In this document: piece after piece, positions 34,189 through 42,479 of the stretch
Position numbering within the stretch: the first letter of the stretch is position 1
Layout: every line of letters starts with the position of its first letter
From: Planomonospora parontospora
Lineage (GTDB): Bacteria > Actinomycetota > Actinomycetes > Streptosporangiales > Streptosporangiaceae
DNA: 64,000 nt
Assembly: GCA_014647935.1 (NCBI GenBank)
Contig: BMQD01000002.1
Location: 1 to 64,000, forward strand
Reading direction: 5' to 3'
Notes under the pieces: model-generated
Database searches by the model: none
Told to the model about the DNA's origin: nothing
The model's input: the letters and a program-made list of their open reading frames with translations, nothing else
Position numbers and translations under genes: made by a program

Positions 34189-34203
34189 GCAACCATCGGT
34201 TGC
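34189..34203. promoter_or_regulatory. ArsR-type operator 2
   Basis: GCAACCATCGGTTGC has perfect six-base arms and three central bases. On the minus strand its end supplies TTGCGA, which with TAGCGT 17 bases further makes a plausible promoter for the SRPBCC/ArsR unit. Repressor binding would then block the -35 region, with operator 1 downstream. Confidence 0.65.
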
Positions 34204-34251
34204 GTGTCATGGAGAGGGGTGGACCGCCGGGCCCCGTCCGCCGGTGCTTCC

Positions 34252-34275
34252 ACTTTTGCTGAAATCAGCGAAAGT
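34252..34275. promoter_or_regulatory. 24-bp palindromic operator before sugar ABC operon
   Basis: ACTTTTGCTGA and TCAGCGAAAGT (one mismatch as an inverted repeat) flank AA. A further CTTT-N5-AAAG word (CTTTCGATAAAAG) follows at about 34282-34294. It sits 108 bases upstream of the transporter ATPase start. A ROK-, LacI- or DeoR-type sugar repressor is the expected ligand, but none is encoded nearby. Confidence 0.55.
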
Positions 34276-34383
34276 ATGACGGCTTTCGATAAAAGGGTCT
34301 TCACAAGCGGCCGGAACAGGATTAGCTTCTGCATCACCAACTCCGAATCCCGGATGTTGGGAGCTTCCGAGACGGGAGGGCCC

Positions 34384-35904
34384 GTGTCCGGAGACACCCC
34401 TCTGCTGCTGATGCGGGGGATCGTCAAGCAGTTCCCCGGCGTCCGCGCCCTCGACGGGGTCGACCTGGAGGTGCGCCGCGGCGAGGTGCACTGCCTGCTC
34501 GGCCAGAACGGCGCGGGCAAGTCCACCCTCATCAAGATCCTCTCCGGGGCGCACCAGCCCGACGAGGGCGTCATCACGCTGGACGGGCAGGAGACGCGCC
34601 TGGCGACGCCGACGGCCGCGATCCGGGCCGGCGTCTCCACGATCTACCAGGAGCTCGACCTGGTCGACGGCCTCAGCGTGGCCGAGAACGTCTTCCTCGG
34701 CCACGAGCGCGCCAGGCTCGGCTTCGTCCGCTCCGGTGAGGCCAACCGCGCCGCGCACGCGCTCCTCGCCCGGCTCGGGCACCCCGAGATCCGCCCGTCC
34801 ACCGAGGTCGGCCGGCTCTCACCGGCCGCCAAGCAGGTCGTCAGCATGGCCCGGGCCCTCTCCCACGACACCCGGCTGATCATCATGGACGAGCCCTCGG
34901 CGGCCCTGGCCCACGACGAGGTCGCCAACCTCTTCCGGATCGTCCGGGAGTTGACCTCCCAGGGCGTCGCCGTCGTCTACATCTCCCACCGGCTGGAGGA
35001 GATCCGGGAGATCGGGGACCGGGTGACGGTCCTGAAGGACGGCCGGACGGTGGCGGTCGGCCTGCCCGCCCGGACCACCCCCACCTCCGAGATCGTCTCC
35101 CTGATGACCGGCCGCGCGGTCGAGTACGTCTTCCCGCCGCGCCGCCCGCGCTCCGCGGAGGACCCGGACGCGCCCGAGGTGCTGAGGGTCGAGGGGCTCA
35201 CCGCGCCGGGGCTCTTCGCCGGCGTCTCCTTCACGGTCCGGGCCGGAGAGATCGTGGGCCTGGCCGGGCTGGTCGGCTCGGGCCGATCGGAGATCGTCGA
35301 GGCGGTGTACGGCGCGCGCCGCGCCTCGGGCGCCGTCGTGCTGGACGGACGCCCCCTGGGACGCGGCGGCGGCACGACGGCCGCCGTCCGGCGCGGCATG
35401 GGCCTGGCCCCGGAGGAGCGCAAGGCCCAGGCACTGCTGCTGGACCAGAGCGTCGCCCGCAACATCACGCTGGCCGGTCTCGGCCGCTACTCCCGGTTCG
35501 GCTGGCTCGACCGCCGCCGCGAGGACGCGGAGGCGCGGAAGCTGATCGAGACCCTCGGCATCCGGCCCGTCGATCCGGACCGGCCGGTCCGGACGCTGTC
35601 GGGGGGCAACCAGCAGAAGGCGGTGCTCGCCCGGTGGCTGGTCGGCGACCGCCGGCTGCTCCTGCTGGACGAACCGACCCGCGGCGTGGACGTCGGCGCC
35701 CGCGCGGAGCTGTACGCCGTCATCCGGAGGCTGGCCGACACCGGGATCGGCGTGCTGCTGGTCTCCAGCGAGGTGCCCGAGGTCCTCGGCCTGGCCGACC
35801 GGGTGCTGGTGGTCAGGGAGGGGCGGATCATCCACGAGTCCGACGCCCGCGACCTGGACGAGCGCCGGGTCCTCGACATGATCATGGAAGGGAGCGCGCT
35901 GTGA
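34384..35904 (+). CDS. Ribose/galactose-type sugar ABC transporter ATPase (two-domain)
   Basis: This 506-residue RbsA-type protein has two ABC modules. Module one has GQNGAGKST (~41-49) and LIIMDEPSAAL. Module two has the usual degenerate P-loop GLVGSGRSE (~296), signature LSGGNQQK and LLLLDEPTRGVD. The GTG at 34384 has GGGAGG directly upstream. The frame is open 60 codons further, but that part contains the operator palindrome and no ribosome-binding site. It is the first gene of a five-gene operon and overlaps the permease gene by GTGA. Confidence 0.93.
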   Translation: MSGDTPLLLMRGIVKQFPGVRALDGVDLEVRRGEVHCLLGQNGAGKSTLIKILSGAHQPDEGVITLDGQETRLATPTAAIRAGVSTIYQELDLVDGLSVAENVFLGHERARLGFVRSGEANRAAHALLARLGHPEIRPSTEVGRLSPAAKQVVSMARALSHDTRLIIMDEPSAALAHDEVANLFRIVRELTSQGVAVVYISHRLEEIREIGDRVTVLKDGRTVAVGLPARTTPTSEIVSLMTGRAVEYVFPPRRPRSAEDPDAPEVLRVEGLTAPGLFAGVSFTVRAGEIVGLAGLVGSGRSEIVEAVYGARRASGAVVLDGRPLGRGGGTTAAVRRGMGLAPEERKAQALLLDQSVARNITLAGLGRYSRFGWLDRRREDAEARKLIETLGIRPVDPDRPVRTLSGGNQQKAVLARWLVGDRRLLLLDEPTRGVDVGARAELYAVIRRLADTGIGVLLVSSEVPEVLGLADRVLVVREGRIIHESDARDLDERRVLDMIMEGSAL

Positions 35905-36968
35905 CCGACACCCGCGGGCCGCGGGCCGGCGAGGACGCGAAGAGCGGTGCGGAGGCGCGGGCCGGGACGTCCGCGCAGGGGCCGGGCGCCCCGCGGAACC
36001 CGCTGGGAGCGCTGGGCGGGCCGCTGGCCCGGCTGGGCGAGGCCCGGCACCTCGGCCTGGTGGCGGCGCTGGTGCTGCTGGCACTGGTCGGCCTGGTGAC
36101 CCGGCCGGACAACTTCGCCACCGCCTCCAACCTGGTCAGCATCCTGTCCCTGGCCGCCACCATCGGCGTGATCACCGTCGGCATGACGTTCGTGATCATC
36201 GGCGGCGGCATCGACCTGTCCGTGGGCGCGATCATGGCGCTCGCCTCGGTCTGGGCGACCACGCTGGCCACCCAGTCCTACGGACCGTTCGTGATGATCG
36301 TCTGCGCGGTCCTGGTCGGGACCGGGGCCGGTCTGGTCAACGGGCTGCTCATCGCCTACGGGCGGCTGGTGCCGTTCATCGCCACACTCGCCATGCTGGT
36401 GGCGGCCCGGGGCCTGGCCCAGCGCATGTCGGACCGGCGGACCCAGCTGGTCCAGCAGGGCAACGAGGCCATCGTGGAGCTGTCCACGACCCGGGTGCTC
36501 GGCCTGCCGCTGCTGGTCTACGTCTTCGCGCTGGTGGTCGCCGCGGGTTGGGTGCTGCTCAACCGCACCACCTTCGGCCGCCGCACGTACGCGGTCGGCG
36601 GCAACCCCGAGGCCGCCCGGCTGGCGGGCATCGACGTGCGCAGGCACACCATGCTGCTGTACGCGCTGTCCGGACTGTGCTGCGGCATCGCCGCCGTGCT
36701 CATCATGGCCAGGACCACCACAGGCTCCTCCACCCACGGCGACCTGTACGAGCTGGACGCGATCGCCGCCGTCATCATCGGCGGCACGCTCCTCACCGGG
36801 GGCCGCGGCTCGATCATCGGCTCGATCCTCGGACTGCTGATCTTCACGCTGATCACGAACCTCTTCATCCTCAACGGGCTCAACACCAGCGACCAGCTGA
36901 TCGCCAAGGGGCTGATCATCGTCGTGGCCGTGCTGCTCCAGCGGCGCGGCCTGCGCTCGCCCACCTGA
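35901..36968 (+). CDS. Ribose-type sugar ABC transporter permease
   Basis: The 355-residue RbsC-like membrane subunit starts at the GTG overlapping the ATPase stop. A ~48-residue hydrophilic N-terminus (AGEDAKSGAEARAGTSAQ) is followed by eight to ten helices, with the family motifs GITVG-like TIGVITVGMTFVIIGGGIDLS (split) and YAVGGNPEAARLAGI near 225. It transports the sugar bound by the lipoprotein at 37063. Confidence 0.92.
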   Translation: MTDTRGPRAGEDAKSGAEARAGTSAQGPGAPRNPLGALGGPLARLGEARHLGLVAALVLLALVGLVTRPDNFATASNLVSILSLAATIGVITVGMTFVIIGGGIDLSVGAIMALASVWATTLATQSYGPFVMIVCAVLVGTGAGLVNGLLIAYGRLVPFIATLAMLVAARGLAQRMSDRRTQLVQQGNEAIVELSTTRVLGLPLLVYVFALVVAAGWVLLNRTTFGRRTYAVGGNPEAARLAGIDVRRHTMLLYALSGLCCGIAAVLIMARTTTGSSTHGDLYELDAIAAVIIGGTLLTGGRGSIIGSILGLLIFTLITNLFILNGLNTSDQLIAKGLIIVVAVLLQRRGLRSPT

Positions 36969-37062
36969 AAGACCGGTGCCCCCGCGGACCGGTCAGGGGC
37001 CCGCGGGGACGCACCTCCACCCGGAACTCCTCCCCCCGCACGGCAGCAGAAGGAGCACGATC

Positions 37063-38127
37063 ATGTCCAACCCACTCGCCCGCCGGGGATTCCTCGTCGG
37101 CGGGGCGGTCATCGGAGCGGGAGCCCTGGTGACCGCCTGCACGAGCAACGAACCCGCCGCCCAGCCGAGCGCCGCCGCGGCGCCGTCGAACGCCCCGGCC
37201 GCCGGGAGCGGCAACGACACGCCCGGGGAGAAGGTCGTCATCGGCTTCTCCGCCCCGGCCGCCGACCACGGCTGGATCGCCGCGATCGCCAAGAACGCCG
37301 AGGCCGCGGCCAAGCAGTACACCGACGTGGAGTTCAAGCCGGTCGAGCCGACCAACGACATCAACGCGCAGATCTCCGCCGTCGAGTCGCTCATCGCGGC
37401 CAAGGTCTCCGCGCTGGTCATCCTGCCCAACGACGGCCAGCAGCTCAACCAGATCGCCCGCCGTGCGAGCGACGCGGGCATCCCGGTGGTCAACCTGGAC
37501 CGCGTCTTCCCCGACAAGCTCTCCTACCGGACCTGGATCGGCGGTGACAACTACGGCATGGGCGTGGCCGCCGGGCACTACATCGGCAAGCGGCTCAAGG
37601 ACAAGGGCGTGGCGGACCCGGTGATCCTGGAGATCCAGGGGATCGCGACGCTTCCGCTCACCCAGGACCGGAGCAAGGGCTTCGCCGACGCGCTCAAGAC
37701 GTACGGCTTCAGCGTGACGGCCCAGCAGGACGCCCAGTTCACCGTGGAGTCCGGCACCGAGGTCGCCGGGAACCTGCTCCAGGCGCACAAGAAGATCGAC
37801 GCGATCTGGAACCACGACGACGACCAGGGCATCGGCGTGCTGGCCGCGATCAAGGAGGCCGGCCGGAACGAGTTCTTCATGGTCGGCGGGGCGGGCTCGG
37901 CCAACGCGATGCGCGACATCCAGGCCGGCACGGGCGTGCTGGAGGCCACCGTGACCTACAGCCCGACGATGGCCTCCTCGGCGGTCCGGCTGGCCCGGCT
38001 CATCGCCCAGGGGAAGGGCATGAGCGACCTGGTGGAGAACGAGGTGCCGCAGTCCATCACGCTGGCCTCGGAGACCATCACCAAGGAGAACGTCGCCGAG
38101 TACCTCCCGCTGGGGTTCGAATCGTGA
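37063..38127 (+). CDS. Periplasmic-binding-protein type I sugar receptor (lipoprotein)
   Basis: The 354-residue substrate-binding protein of the ribose/galactose class has an N-terminal ARRGFLVGG with a twin-arginine, followed by a hydrophobic stretch and lipobox LVTAC. It is therefore probably a Tat-exported lipoprotein. The mature part shows IGFSAPAADHGWIAAIAKNAE (ligand lobe 1, split) and IWNHDDDQGIGVLAAI. AGAAGGAG lies six bases before the ATG. The 94-base gap after the permease is the longest in this operon. The exact sugar is unknown, and a sugar alcohol or inositol-like polyol would fit the downstream enzymes. Confidence 0.9.
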   Translation: MSNPLARRGFLVGGAVIGAGALVTACTSNEPAAQPSAAAAPSNAPAAGSGNDTPGEKVVIGFSAPAADHGWIAAIAKNAEAAAKQYTDVEFKPVEPTNDINAQISAVESLIAAKVSALVILPNDGQQLNQIARRASDAGIPVVNLDRVFPDKLSYRTWIGGDNYGMGVAAGHYIGKRLKDKGVADPVILEIQGIATLPLTQDRSKGFADALKTYGFSVTAQQDAQFTVESGTEVAGNLLQAHKKIDAIWNHDDDQGIGVLAAIKEAGRNEFFMVGGAGSANAMRDIQAGTGVLEATVTYSPTMASSAVRLARLIAQGKGMSDLVENEVPQSITLASETITKENVAEYLPLGFES

Positions 38128-39290
38128 AGCCGGTCCTCGGGGTGGGCATGGTCGGGCACGCGTTCATGGGGCGGGTGCACTCCCAGGCCTGGCGGAGCGT
38201 CTCCGCCTTCTTCGACCTGCCCGTGGTCCCGTCCATGGCGGTGCTCGGCGGGCGCTCGCCGGAGCGCACGGCCGAGGCCGCGCGGCGGCTCGGCTGGGCG
38301 GCGGCCGAGACGGACTGGAAGCGGCTCGTCCAGCGCGACGACGTGCAGATCGTGGACGTCTGCACGCCCGGCGACTCGCACGCCGAGATCGCGATCGCGG
38401 CGCTGGCCGCGGGCAAGCACGTCATCTGCGAGAAACCCCTGGCCAACACGGTCGCCGAGGCCGAGGCGATGGCGGAGGCGGCCCGGCAGGCGGCGACGCG
38501 GGGCGTGCGCGCGATGGTCGCCTTCAACTACCGGCGGGTCCCGGCGGTGGCGCTGGCCCGGCGGTTCGTGGCCGAGGGGCGGCTGGGGGAGGTGCGCCAC
38601 GTCCGGGCGCAGTACCTCCAGGACTGGATCGCGGATCCGGAGTTCCCGCTGGTCTGGCGGTTGCGCCGGGACCGCGCGGGCTCGGGCGCGCTCGGCGACA
38701 TCGGGGCGCACATCGTGGACACCGCCCAGTTCGTCACCGGCCGGAACCTGGTGGGCGTCTCGGCGCTCACCGAGACGTTCGTCCGGGAGCGCCCGCTGGC
38801 GGACGCCTCGGAGGGCCTCGCGGGCGGGAGCCGTACCGGGGAGAAGGGGACGGTCGACGTCGACGACGCCGCGCTGTTCATCGGGCGGCTGGAGGGTGGG
38901 GCGCTGGCCTCGTTCGAGGCCACCCGGTTCGCCGCCGGGCGCAAGAACGCGCTGCGGATCGAGGTCAACGGCTCGAAGGGGAGCCTGGCCTTCGACTTCG
39001 AGGCGATGAACGAGCTGTGGTTCCACGACCACACGCTCGACGGGGCCGAGGCGGGCTTCCGGCGGATCATGGTCACCGAGCCCGGCCACCCGTACGCGGG
39101 GGCCTGGTGGCCGCCGGGGCACGGGCTCGGCTACGAGCACACCTTCACCCACGAGGTGAAGGACTTCCTGGAGGCGGTCGCCGCCGGCGCCGACCCCGCC
39201 CCCTCGTTCGAGGACGGGTTGCGGGTGCAGCGGGTGCTGGCGGCGGTCGAGGCGAGCGCGGCGGACGAGAGCCGCTGGACGGTGGTGTGA
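38124..39290 (+). CDS. Gfo/Idh/MocA-family sugar dehydrogenase
   Basis: The 388-residue NAD(P)-dependent oxidoreductase has a Rossmann start [17 protein letters not shown], the cofactor/catalytic EKP in [11 protein letters not shown] (~93-103), and FNYRRVPAV near 133. The second domain carries [15 protein letters not shown] with the conserved DxxxH-type metal/substrate residues. The GTG overlaps the receptor stop codon. It likely oxidises the imported sugar or polyol to a keto sugar, which the next enzyme isomerises. Confidence 0.9.
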   Translation: MKPVLGVGMVGHAFMGRVHSQAWRSVSAFFDLPVVPSMAVLGGRSPERTAEAARRLGWAAAETDWKRLVQRDDVQIVDVCTPGDSHAEIAIAALAAGKHVICEKPLANTVAEAEAMAEAARQAATRGVRAMVAFNYRRVPAVALARRFVAEGRLGEVRHVRAQYLQDWIADPEFPLVWRLRRDRAGSGALGDIGAHIVDTAQFVTGRNLVGVSALTETFVRERPLADASEGLAGGSRTGEKGTVDVDDAALFIGRLEGGALASFEATRFAAGRKNALRIEVNGSKGSLAFDFEAMNELWFHDHTLDGAEAGFRRIMVTEPGHPYAGAWWPPGHGLGYEHTFTHEVKDFLEAVAAGADPAPSFEDGLRVQRVLAAVEASAADESRWTVV

Positions 39291-39291
39291 G

Positions 39292-40299
39292 ATGAGCAGG
39301 CCGATCACGTTGTTCACCGGCCAATGGGCCGACCTGCCCTTCGAGGAGGTCTGCCGGCTGGCCGCCGAGTGGGGCTACGACGGGCTGGAGATCGCCTGCT
39401 GGGGCGACCACTTCGAGGTCGACAGGGCCCTGGCGGACGACTCCTACGTCGGGCGGAAGCTGGAGACGCTCGCCAAGTACGACCTGAAGGTGTGGGCGGT
39501 CTCCAACCACCTCGTCGGCCAGGCGGTCTGCGACCACCCGATCGACGAGCGGCACCGGGCCATCCTGCCCGCGCGGATCTGGGGCTCCGGGGACCCCGAG
39601 CAGGTGCGGCGGGCGGCGGCCGAGGAGATGAAGGACACCGCGCGGGCCGCGGCGAAGCTGGGCGTGGACACGGTCGTGGGCTTCACCGGCTCCTCGATCT
39701 GGCACACGGTCGCGATGTTCCCGCCGGTGCCGCCGTCGATGGTGGAGGCGGGCTACGCCGACTTCGCCGACCGGTGGAACCCGATCCTGGACGTGTTCGA
39801 CGAGGTCGGGGTCCGCTTCGCGCACGAGGTGCACCCGAGCGAGATCGCCTACGACTACCACACGACGGTGCGGACCCTGGAGGCGATCGGCCGCCGGGAG
39901 GCGTTCGGGCTGAACTGGGACCCGTCCCACATGGTCTGGCAGGACCTGGACCCGGTCGGCTTCATCCTGGACTTCGCCGACCGGATCTACCACGTGGACT
40001 GCAAGGACGCCAAGGTCAGGTGCGGCGACGGGCGGCGCGGGCGGCTCGCCTCCCACCTGCCCTGGGCGGACCTGCGGCGCGGCTGGGACTTCGTCTCCAC
40101 CGGGCGCGGCGACGTGCCCTGGGAGGACTGCTTCCGGGCGCTGAACTCCATCGGGTACGGCGGGCCGATCTCGATCGAGTGGGAGGACGCCGGGATGGAC
40201 CGCCTGGACGGCGCCCCCGAGGCGCTGGACTTCGTCCGGCGGCTCAACGCCATCACGCCCCCGGCGGCCTCGTTCGACGCGGCCTTCAGCGGGGACTGA
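39292..40299 (+). CDS. Sugar phosphate isomerase/epimerase (xylose isomerase-like TIM barrel)
   Basis: This 335-residue AP-endonuclease-2-type TIM barrel carries the expected metal ligands: Glu in [12 protein letters not shown], Asp/His in [10 protein letters not shown], His in [10 protein letters not shown] and Glu in ISIEWEDAG. The ATG follows the dehydrogenase stop codon by one base. Such enzymes epimerise or isomerise keto sugars produced by the partner dehydrogenase. It closes the operon, and a terminator follows. Confidence 0.9.
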   Translation: MSRPITLFTGQWADLPFEEVCRLAAEWGYDGLEIACWGDHFEVDRALADDSYVGRKLETLAKYDLKVWAVSNHLVGQAVCDHPIDERHRAILPARIWGSGDPEQVRRAAAEEMKDTARAAAKLGVDTVVGFTGSSIWHTVAMFPPVPPSMVEAGYADFADRWNPILDVFDEVGVRFAHEVHPSEIAYDYHTTVRTLEAIGRREAFGLNWDPSHMVWQDLDPVGFILDFADRIYHVDCKDAKVRCGDGRRGRLASHLPWADLRRGWDFVSTGRGDVPWEDCFRALNSIGYGGPISIEWEDAGMDRLDGAPEALDFVRRLNAITPPAASFDAAFSGD

Positions 40300-40305
40300 C
40301 CCGGT

Positions 40306-40339
40306 ACGGCCCGCGGCCGCACGGGGTGCCGCGGGCCGT
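40306..40339 (+). terminator. Terminator of sugar operon
   Basis: ACGGCCCGCGGC and its exact reverse complement around a ten-base loop, six bases after the last stop codon. Confidence 0.7.
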
Positions 40340-40438
40340 CAGGGGCGGTATGCGTCCCGGCGGTTTTCGACGGCCACGCTCTCCGGGAGACCGGTGGCGA
40401 GGGCTCGGCGAGCCGGCTTCCCGGGATGATGAAGACAT

Positions 40439-40462
40439 CTGCAGTGCATGCAGATTGCATGC
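40439..40462. promoter_or_regulatory. Autoregulatory operator region of VapBC
   Basis: CTGCAGTGCATGCAG (40439-40453) is an inverted repeat with five-base arms and overlaps GCATGC-N5-GCATGC (40446-40462). TAACTT follows at 40463, and a transcript would begin at or near the ATG at 40475. A ribbon-helix-helix antitoxin binding here would block the promoter. Confidence 0.5.
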
Positions 40463-40474
40463 TAACTTGTGTGC

Positions 40475-40699
40475 ATGGGAACTGTGCAGATCCGAGATGT
40501 CCCCAACGAAACCGAACGGACGCTGAAGGCGAGGGCCGAGCGTGAGGGCAAGTCGCTGACGGCTTACCTGCGCGATCTCCTCACCGAGGAGGCTGCCACC
40601 CCGACGCTCGACGAGGTCATGGCCAGGATCGCCGCCGACGAGCCGGTGCCGTACGATCCGGACTTCGTCCGCGAGACGCTGCGCGAGGGCCGCCGGTGA
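40475..40699 (+). CDS. vapB: Ribbon-helix-helix antitoxin (FitA/VapB-like)
   Basis: A 74-residue antitoxin. The N-terminal strand TVQIRDVPNETERTLKARAE followed by GKSLTAYLRDLL is a FitA-type ribbon-helix-helix DNA-binding domain. The acidic C-terminal half (TLDEVMARIAADEPVPYD) would wrap the toxin. No ribosome-binding site precedes the ATG and TAACTT sits at -10 distance, so it is probably translated leaderless. Its stop codon overlaps the toxin start (GTGA). Confidence 0.87.
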   Translation: MGTVQIRDVPNETERTLKARAEREGKSLTAYLRDLLTEEAATPTLDEVMARIAADEPVPYDPDFVRETLREGRR

Positions 40700-41109
40700 G
40701 CCTGGTCGTCGACGCCTCGATCGTCTTCCGCCTGCTGGCCAACGTGAAAGGCGACGACCTCCTCCGGCAGCGGCTGGCCCGCAAGCTGCACGCCCCGGCG
40801 CTGATCGACGTCGAGATCGCCTCGGTGGTGCGCGGGCATGTGATCACGAGTAAGCCGGAGGTGCGCATCTCCGAGGAGCGGGCAGGCATCATGCTGGAGC
40901 GGTACGCCCAGTTGAGGATCGCCCGCCATCCGATGCTGCCTCTGCAGCCGCGTGTGCTGGAACTGCGCAACAACCTCACCGCCTATGACGGCATGTACGT
41001 CGCGCTCGCCGAACTGCTGGGGGTGCCGCTGCTCACCGACGACGCCAAGTTCGCCAGTGCAACGGGGCACCGGGCGGAGATCCACCGCTATCCGCCGCCG
41101 TCGGTGTAG
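40696..41109 (+). CDS. vapC: PIN-domain ribonuclease toxin (VapC)
   Basis: The 137-residue PIN toxin has acidic metal ligands visible as Asp in VVDASIVFRLL, Glu in LIDVEIASVV, and Asp in LTAYDGMYVALAEL and LLTDDAKFA. It cuts RNA unless bound by the upstream antitoxin. The GTG start overlaps the antitoxin stop, giving coupled translation. Confidence 0.9.
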   Translation: MSLVVDASIVFRLLANVKGDDLLRQRLARKLHAPALIDVEIASVVRGHVITSKPEVRISEERAGIMLERYAQLRIARHPMLPLQPRVLELRNNLTAYDGMYVALAELLGVPLLTDDAKFASATGHRAEIHRYPPPSV

Positions 41110-41241
41110 ACCGTCGTCCCGCGACGGCCGCAGACGGCTCCACCGCGCCCGTGTCGTCCACGGGCGAATGCCTCCGGGCGGGCCGGTTCCCGCGCGGCCC
41201 GGTGCGCCCGGCCCGGCTCCCGCGCCGGAACCCGGCCGGAG

Positions 41242-41275
41242 CCGGTCCGCGTGCCTCGCCGGGAACGCGGACCGG
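41242..41275 (-). terminator. Terminator of intradiol dioxygenase gene
   Basis: CCGGTCCGCGT and its exact reverse complement with a 12-base loop, 13 bases after the dioxygenase stop codon on the minus strand. Confidence 0.6.
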
Positions 41276-41288
41276 CGGTCCGGGCGGG

Positions 41289-42104
41289 TCAGGCGCGCTG
41301 CCACAGGGAGGGGACGTTCGGCGGCTCCCATCCGGTCTGCGCGGTGTGCGCCTGGAGGCACCGGTAGGTCGAGCCCCCGTAGGTGACCCGGTCCCCGGCG
41401 GCGTAGGCCGTGCCGGCCCGCCAGGTCCCGCCGGGCGGCGTGCTCGGCGACGGGCTGGTCGTGGGCGTCCCGGCGACGTCGAGCACGAAGTCGAACGTCC
41501 CCTCCCGCACGCCCCCGGCCGTGCGCACGTTCATCAGCAGCGACGGATCGAAGATGGTGTCGGTGTTGTTGCGCGGCTCGCCGGGGAAGTAGAGCTGGGT
41601 GGTCAGGATCCGCGACTGGCCCGGCGCCTGGAGCTTGACGTGGATGTGCCGCGTCCGCCCCGGGTAGAGACCGGGGACGATGGTGGTCAGCCGGTACGAC
41701 CCGTCCGCGCCGGTGAACAGGTGGCCGCGCAGGGTGAACCGGACGTTGTCGTAGTTGCCGGAGTTGTCTGCCTGCCAGAAGTCCATGAGCACCCGGCTCA
41801 GCGGGCGGCACGCGCGGTCGAAGACGTAGCCGCTGACGACCAGCCGGGTACCGGACACCCCGGCGGTGAGGTCGTCGCGCTCGGGGGAGTTCGGCTTGAA
41901 GTACGGTCCCTCGGTCTGGGCCACGGTCGTCCTGCCGGGGGTGCAGGCCAGCGGCGCGTCCGCCGGGGCCGCCGACGCGGCGCCCGCCCGGGAGGCGGCG
42001 CCGGCCACCGCCGGCGCGGCCAGCGCGCCCAGGCCCACCGCGGTGATGAACCTCTTACGGCTGAGGCCGGGCTCCTCGCCGGCCCGGTGCGGGTTCTCGC
42101 TCAT
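41289..42104 (-). CDS. Secreted intradiol ring-cleavage dioxygenase with CBM5/12
   Basis: The 271-residue precursor has a twin-arginine-like signal (SRKRFITAVGLGALAAP, RK variant, ~16-40). A catechol-dioxygenase-like domain (~55-210) follows, with Fe(III) ligands suggested by Tyr in TEGPYFKPN, Tyr in GLYPGRTRHIHVK and the two His of HIHV. A Pro/Ser linker leads to a C-terminal CBM5/12 (~225-271, YAAGDRVTYGGSTYRC, WEPPNVPSLWQ). Such extracellular fusions are known in Streptomyces (an enzyme binding lignin-like polymers has been described), so a role on phenolic plant material is likely. ATG 42104 has AAGGAG four bases upstream. Confidence 0.9.
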   Translation of the reverse strand: MSENPHRAGEEPGLSRKRFITAVGLGALAAPAVAGAASRAGAASAAPADAPLACTPGRTTVAQTEGPYFKPNSPERDDLTAGVSGTRLVVSGYVFDRACRPLSRVLMDFWQADNSGNYDNVRFTLRGHLFTGADGSYRLTTIVPGLYPGRTRHIHVKLQAPGQSRILTTQLYFPGEPRNNTDTIFDPSLLMNVRTAGGVREGTFDFVLDVAGTPTTSPSPSTPPGGTWRAGTAYAAGDRVTYGGSTYRCLQAHTAQTGWEPPNVPSLWQRA

Positions 42105-42117
42105 CATGCTCCTTGTC

Positions 42118-42154
42118 GGGGGAGGGGTCGGGGGAGGGGTCGGGGGACGGGGGC
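42118..42154 (+). repeat. G-run array with quadruplex-forming pattern
   Basis: Six consecutive runs of four or more G separated by A, TC or AC (GGGGGAGGGGTC repeated, then GGGGGACGGGGG) lie directly upstream of the dioxygenase ribosome-binding site. They are on the strand opposite to that gene's mRNA. The pattern meets the usual four-run G-quadruplex criterion. Confidence 0.6.
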
Positions 42155-42260
42155 CGCTCCGGAGGCCGCGGCGGCCCGTCCCTGACGTGTATATCCACCG
42201 CACCCGCCGCGGACGTGGCGGCGCGTGCCGAGGTGTTGGCACGGAGCGCCGGGCCGCCGC

Positions 42261-42316
42261 GGTCCTCCTCCCGCGGTCCTCCTCCCGCGGTCCTCCTTCC
42301 ACGGCCCTCCTCCCGC
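42261..42316. repeat. 14-bp tandem repeat, four copies, in divergent promoter region
   Basis: Unit GGTCCTCCTCCCGC occurs four times in register (two exact copies, the third and fourth with one or two changes). It lies between the divergent dioxygenase and AraC genes. Together with the G-run array it accounts for most of the ~375-base spacer. A TGTATA word at about 42186 is the only AT-rich promoter-like spot. Confidence 0.7.
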
Positions 42317-42479
42317 GCCCCGGCGGGGAGGGCGCAGCCGGTCGTCCATAACCCGTGACGGGGACACGGATGGGATTTCCGGCGCTCGGCTCGGGGGGAG
42401 AGGCTGGGCGGGCCGCGACCGGGCGGCACCGGAGGGCTCAGCGGGACGCGCGGAGAGCCCACGAGACCGGGGAGAGGCC

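Noticed and set aside
34204-34383. Longer N-terminus for the sugar ABC transporter ATPase
   Set aside because: The extra 60 codons cover the operator palindrome and lack family similarity. GGGAGG directly precedes GTG 34384.
42261-42316. Possible CRISPR-like direct repeats
   Set aside because: Units are 14 bp, directly adjacent and without spacers. The same holds for the repeats at 33273 and 62280. No cas genes are present.
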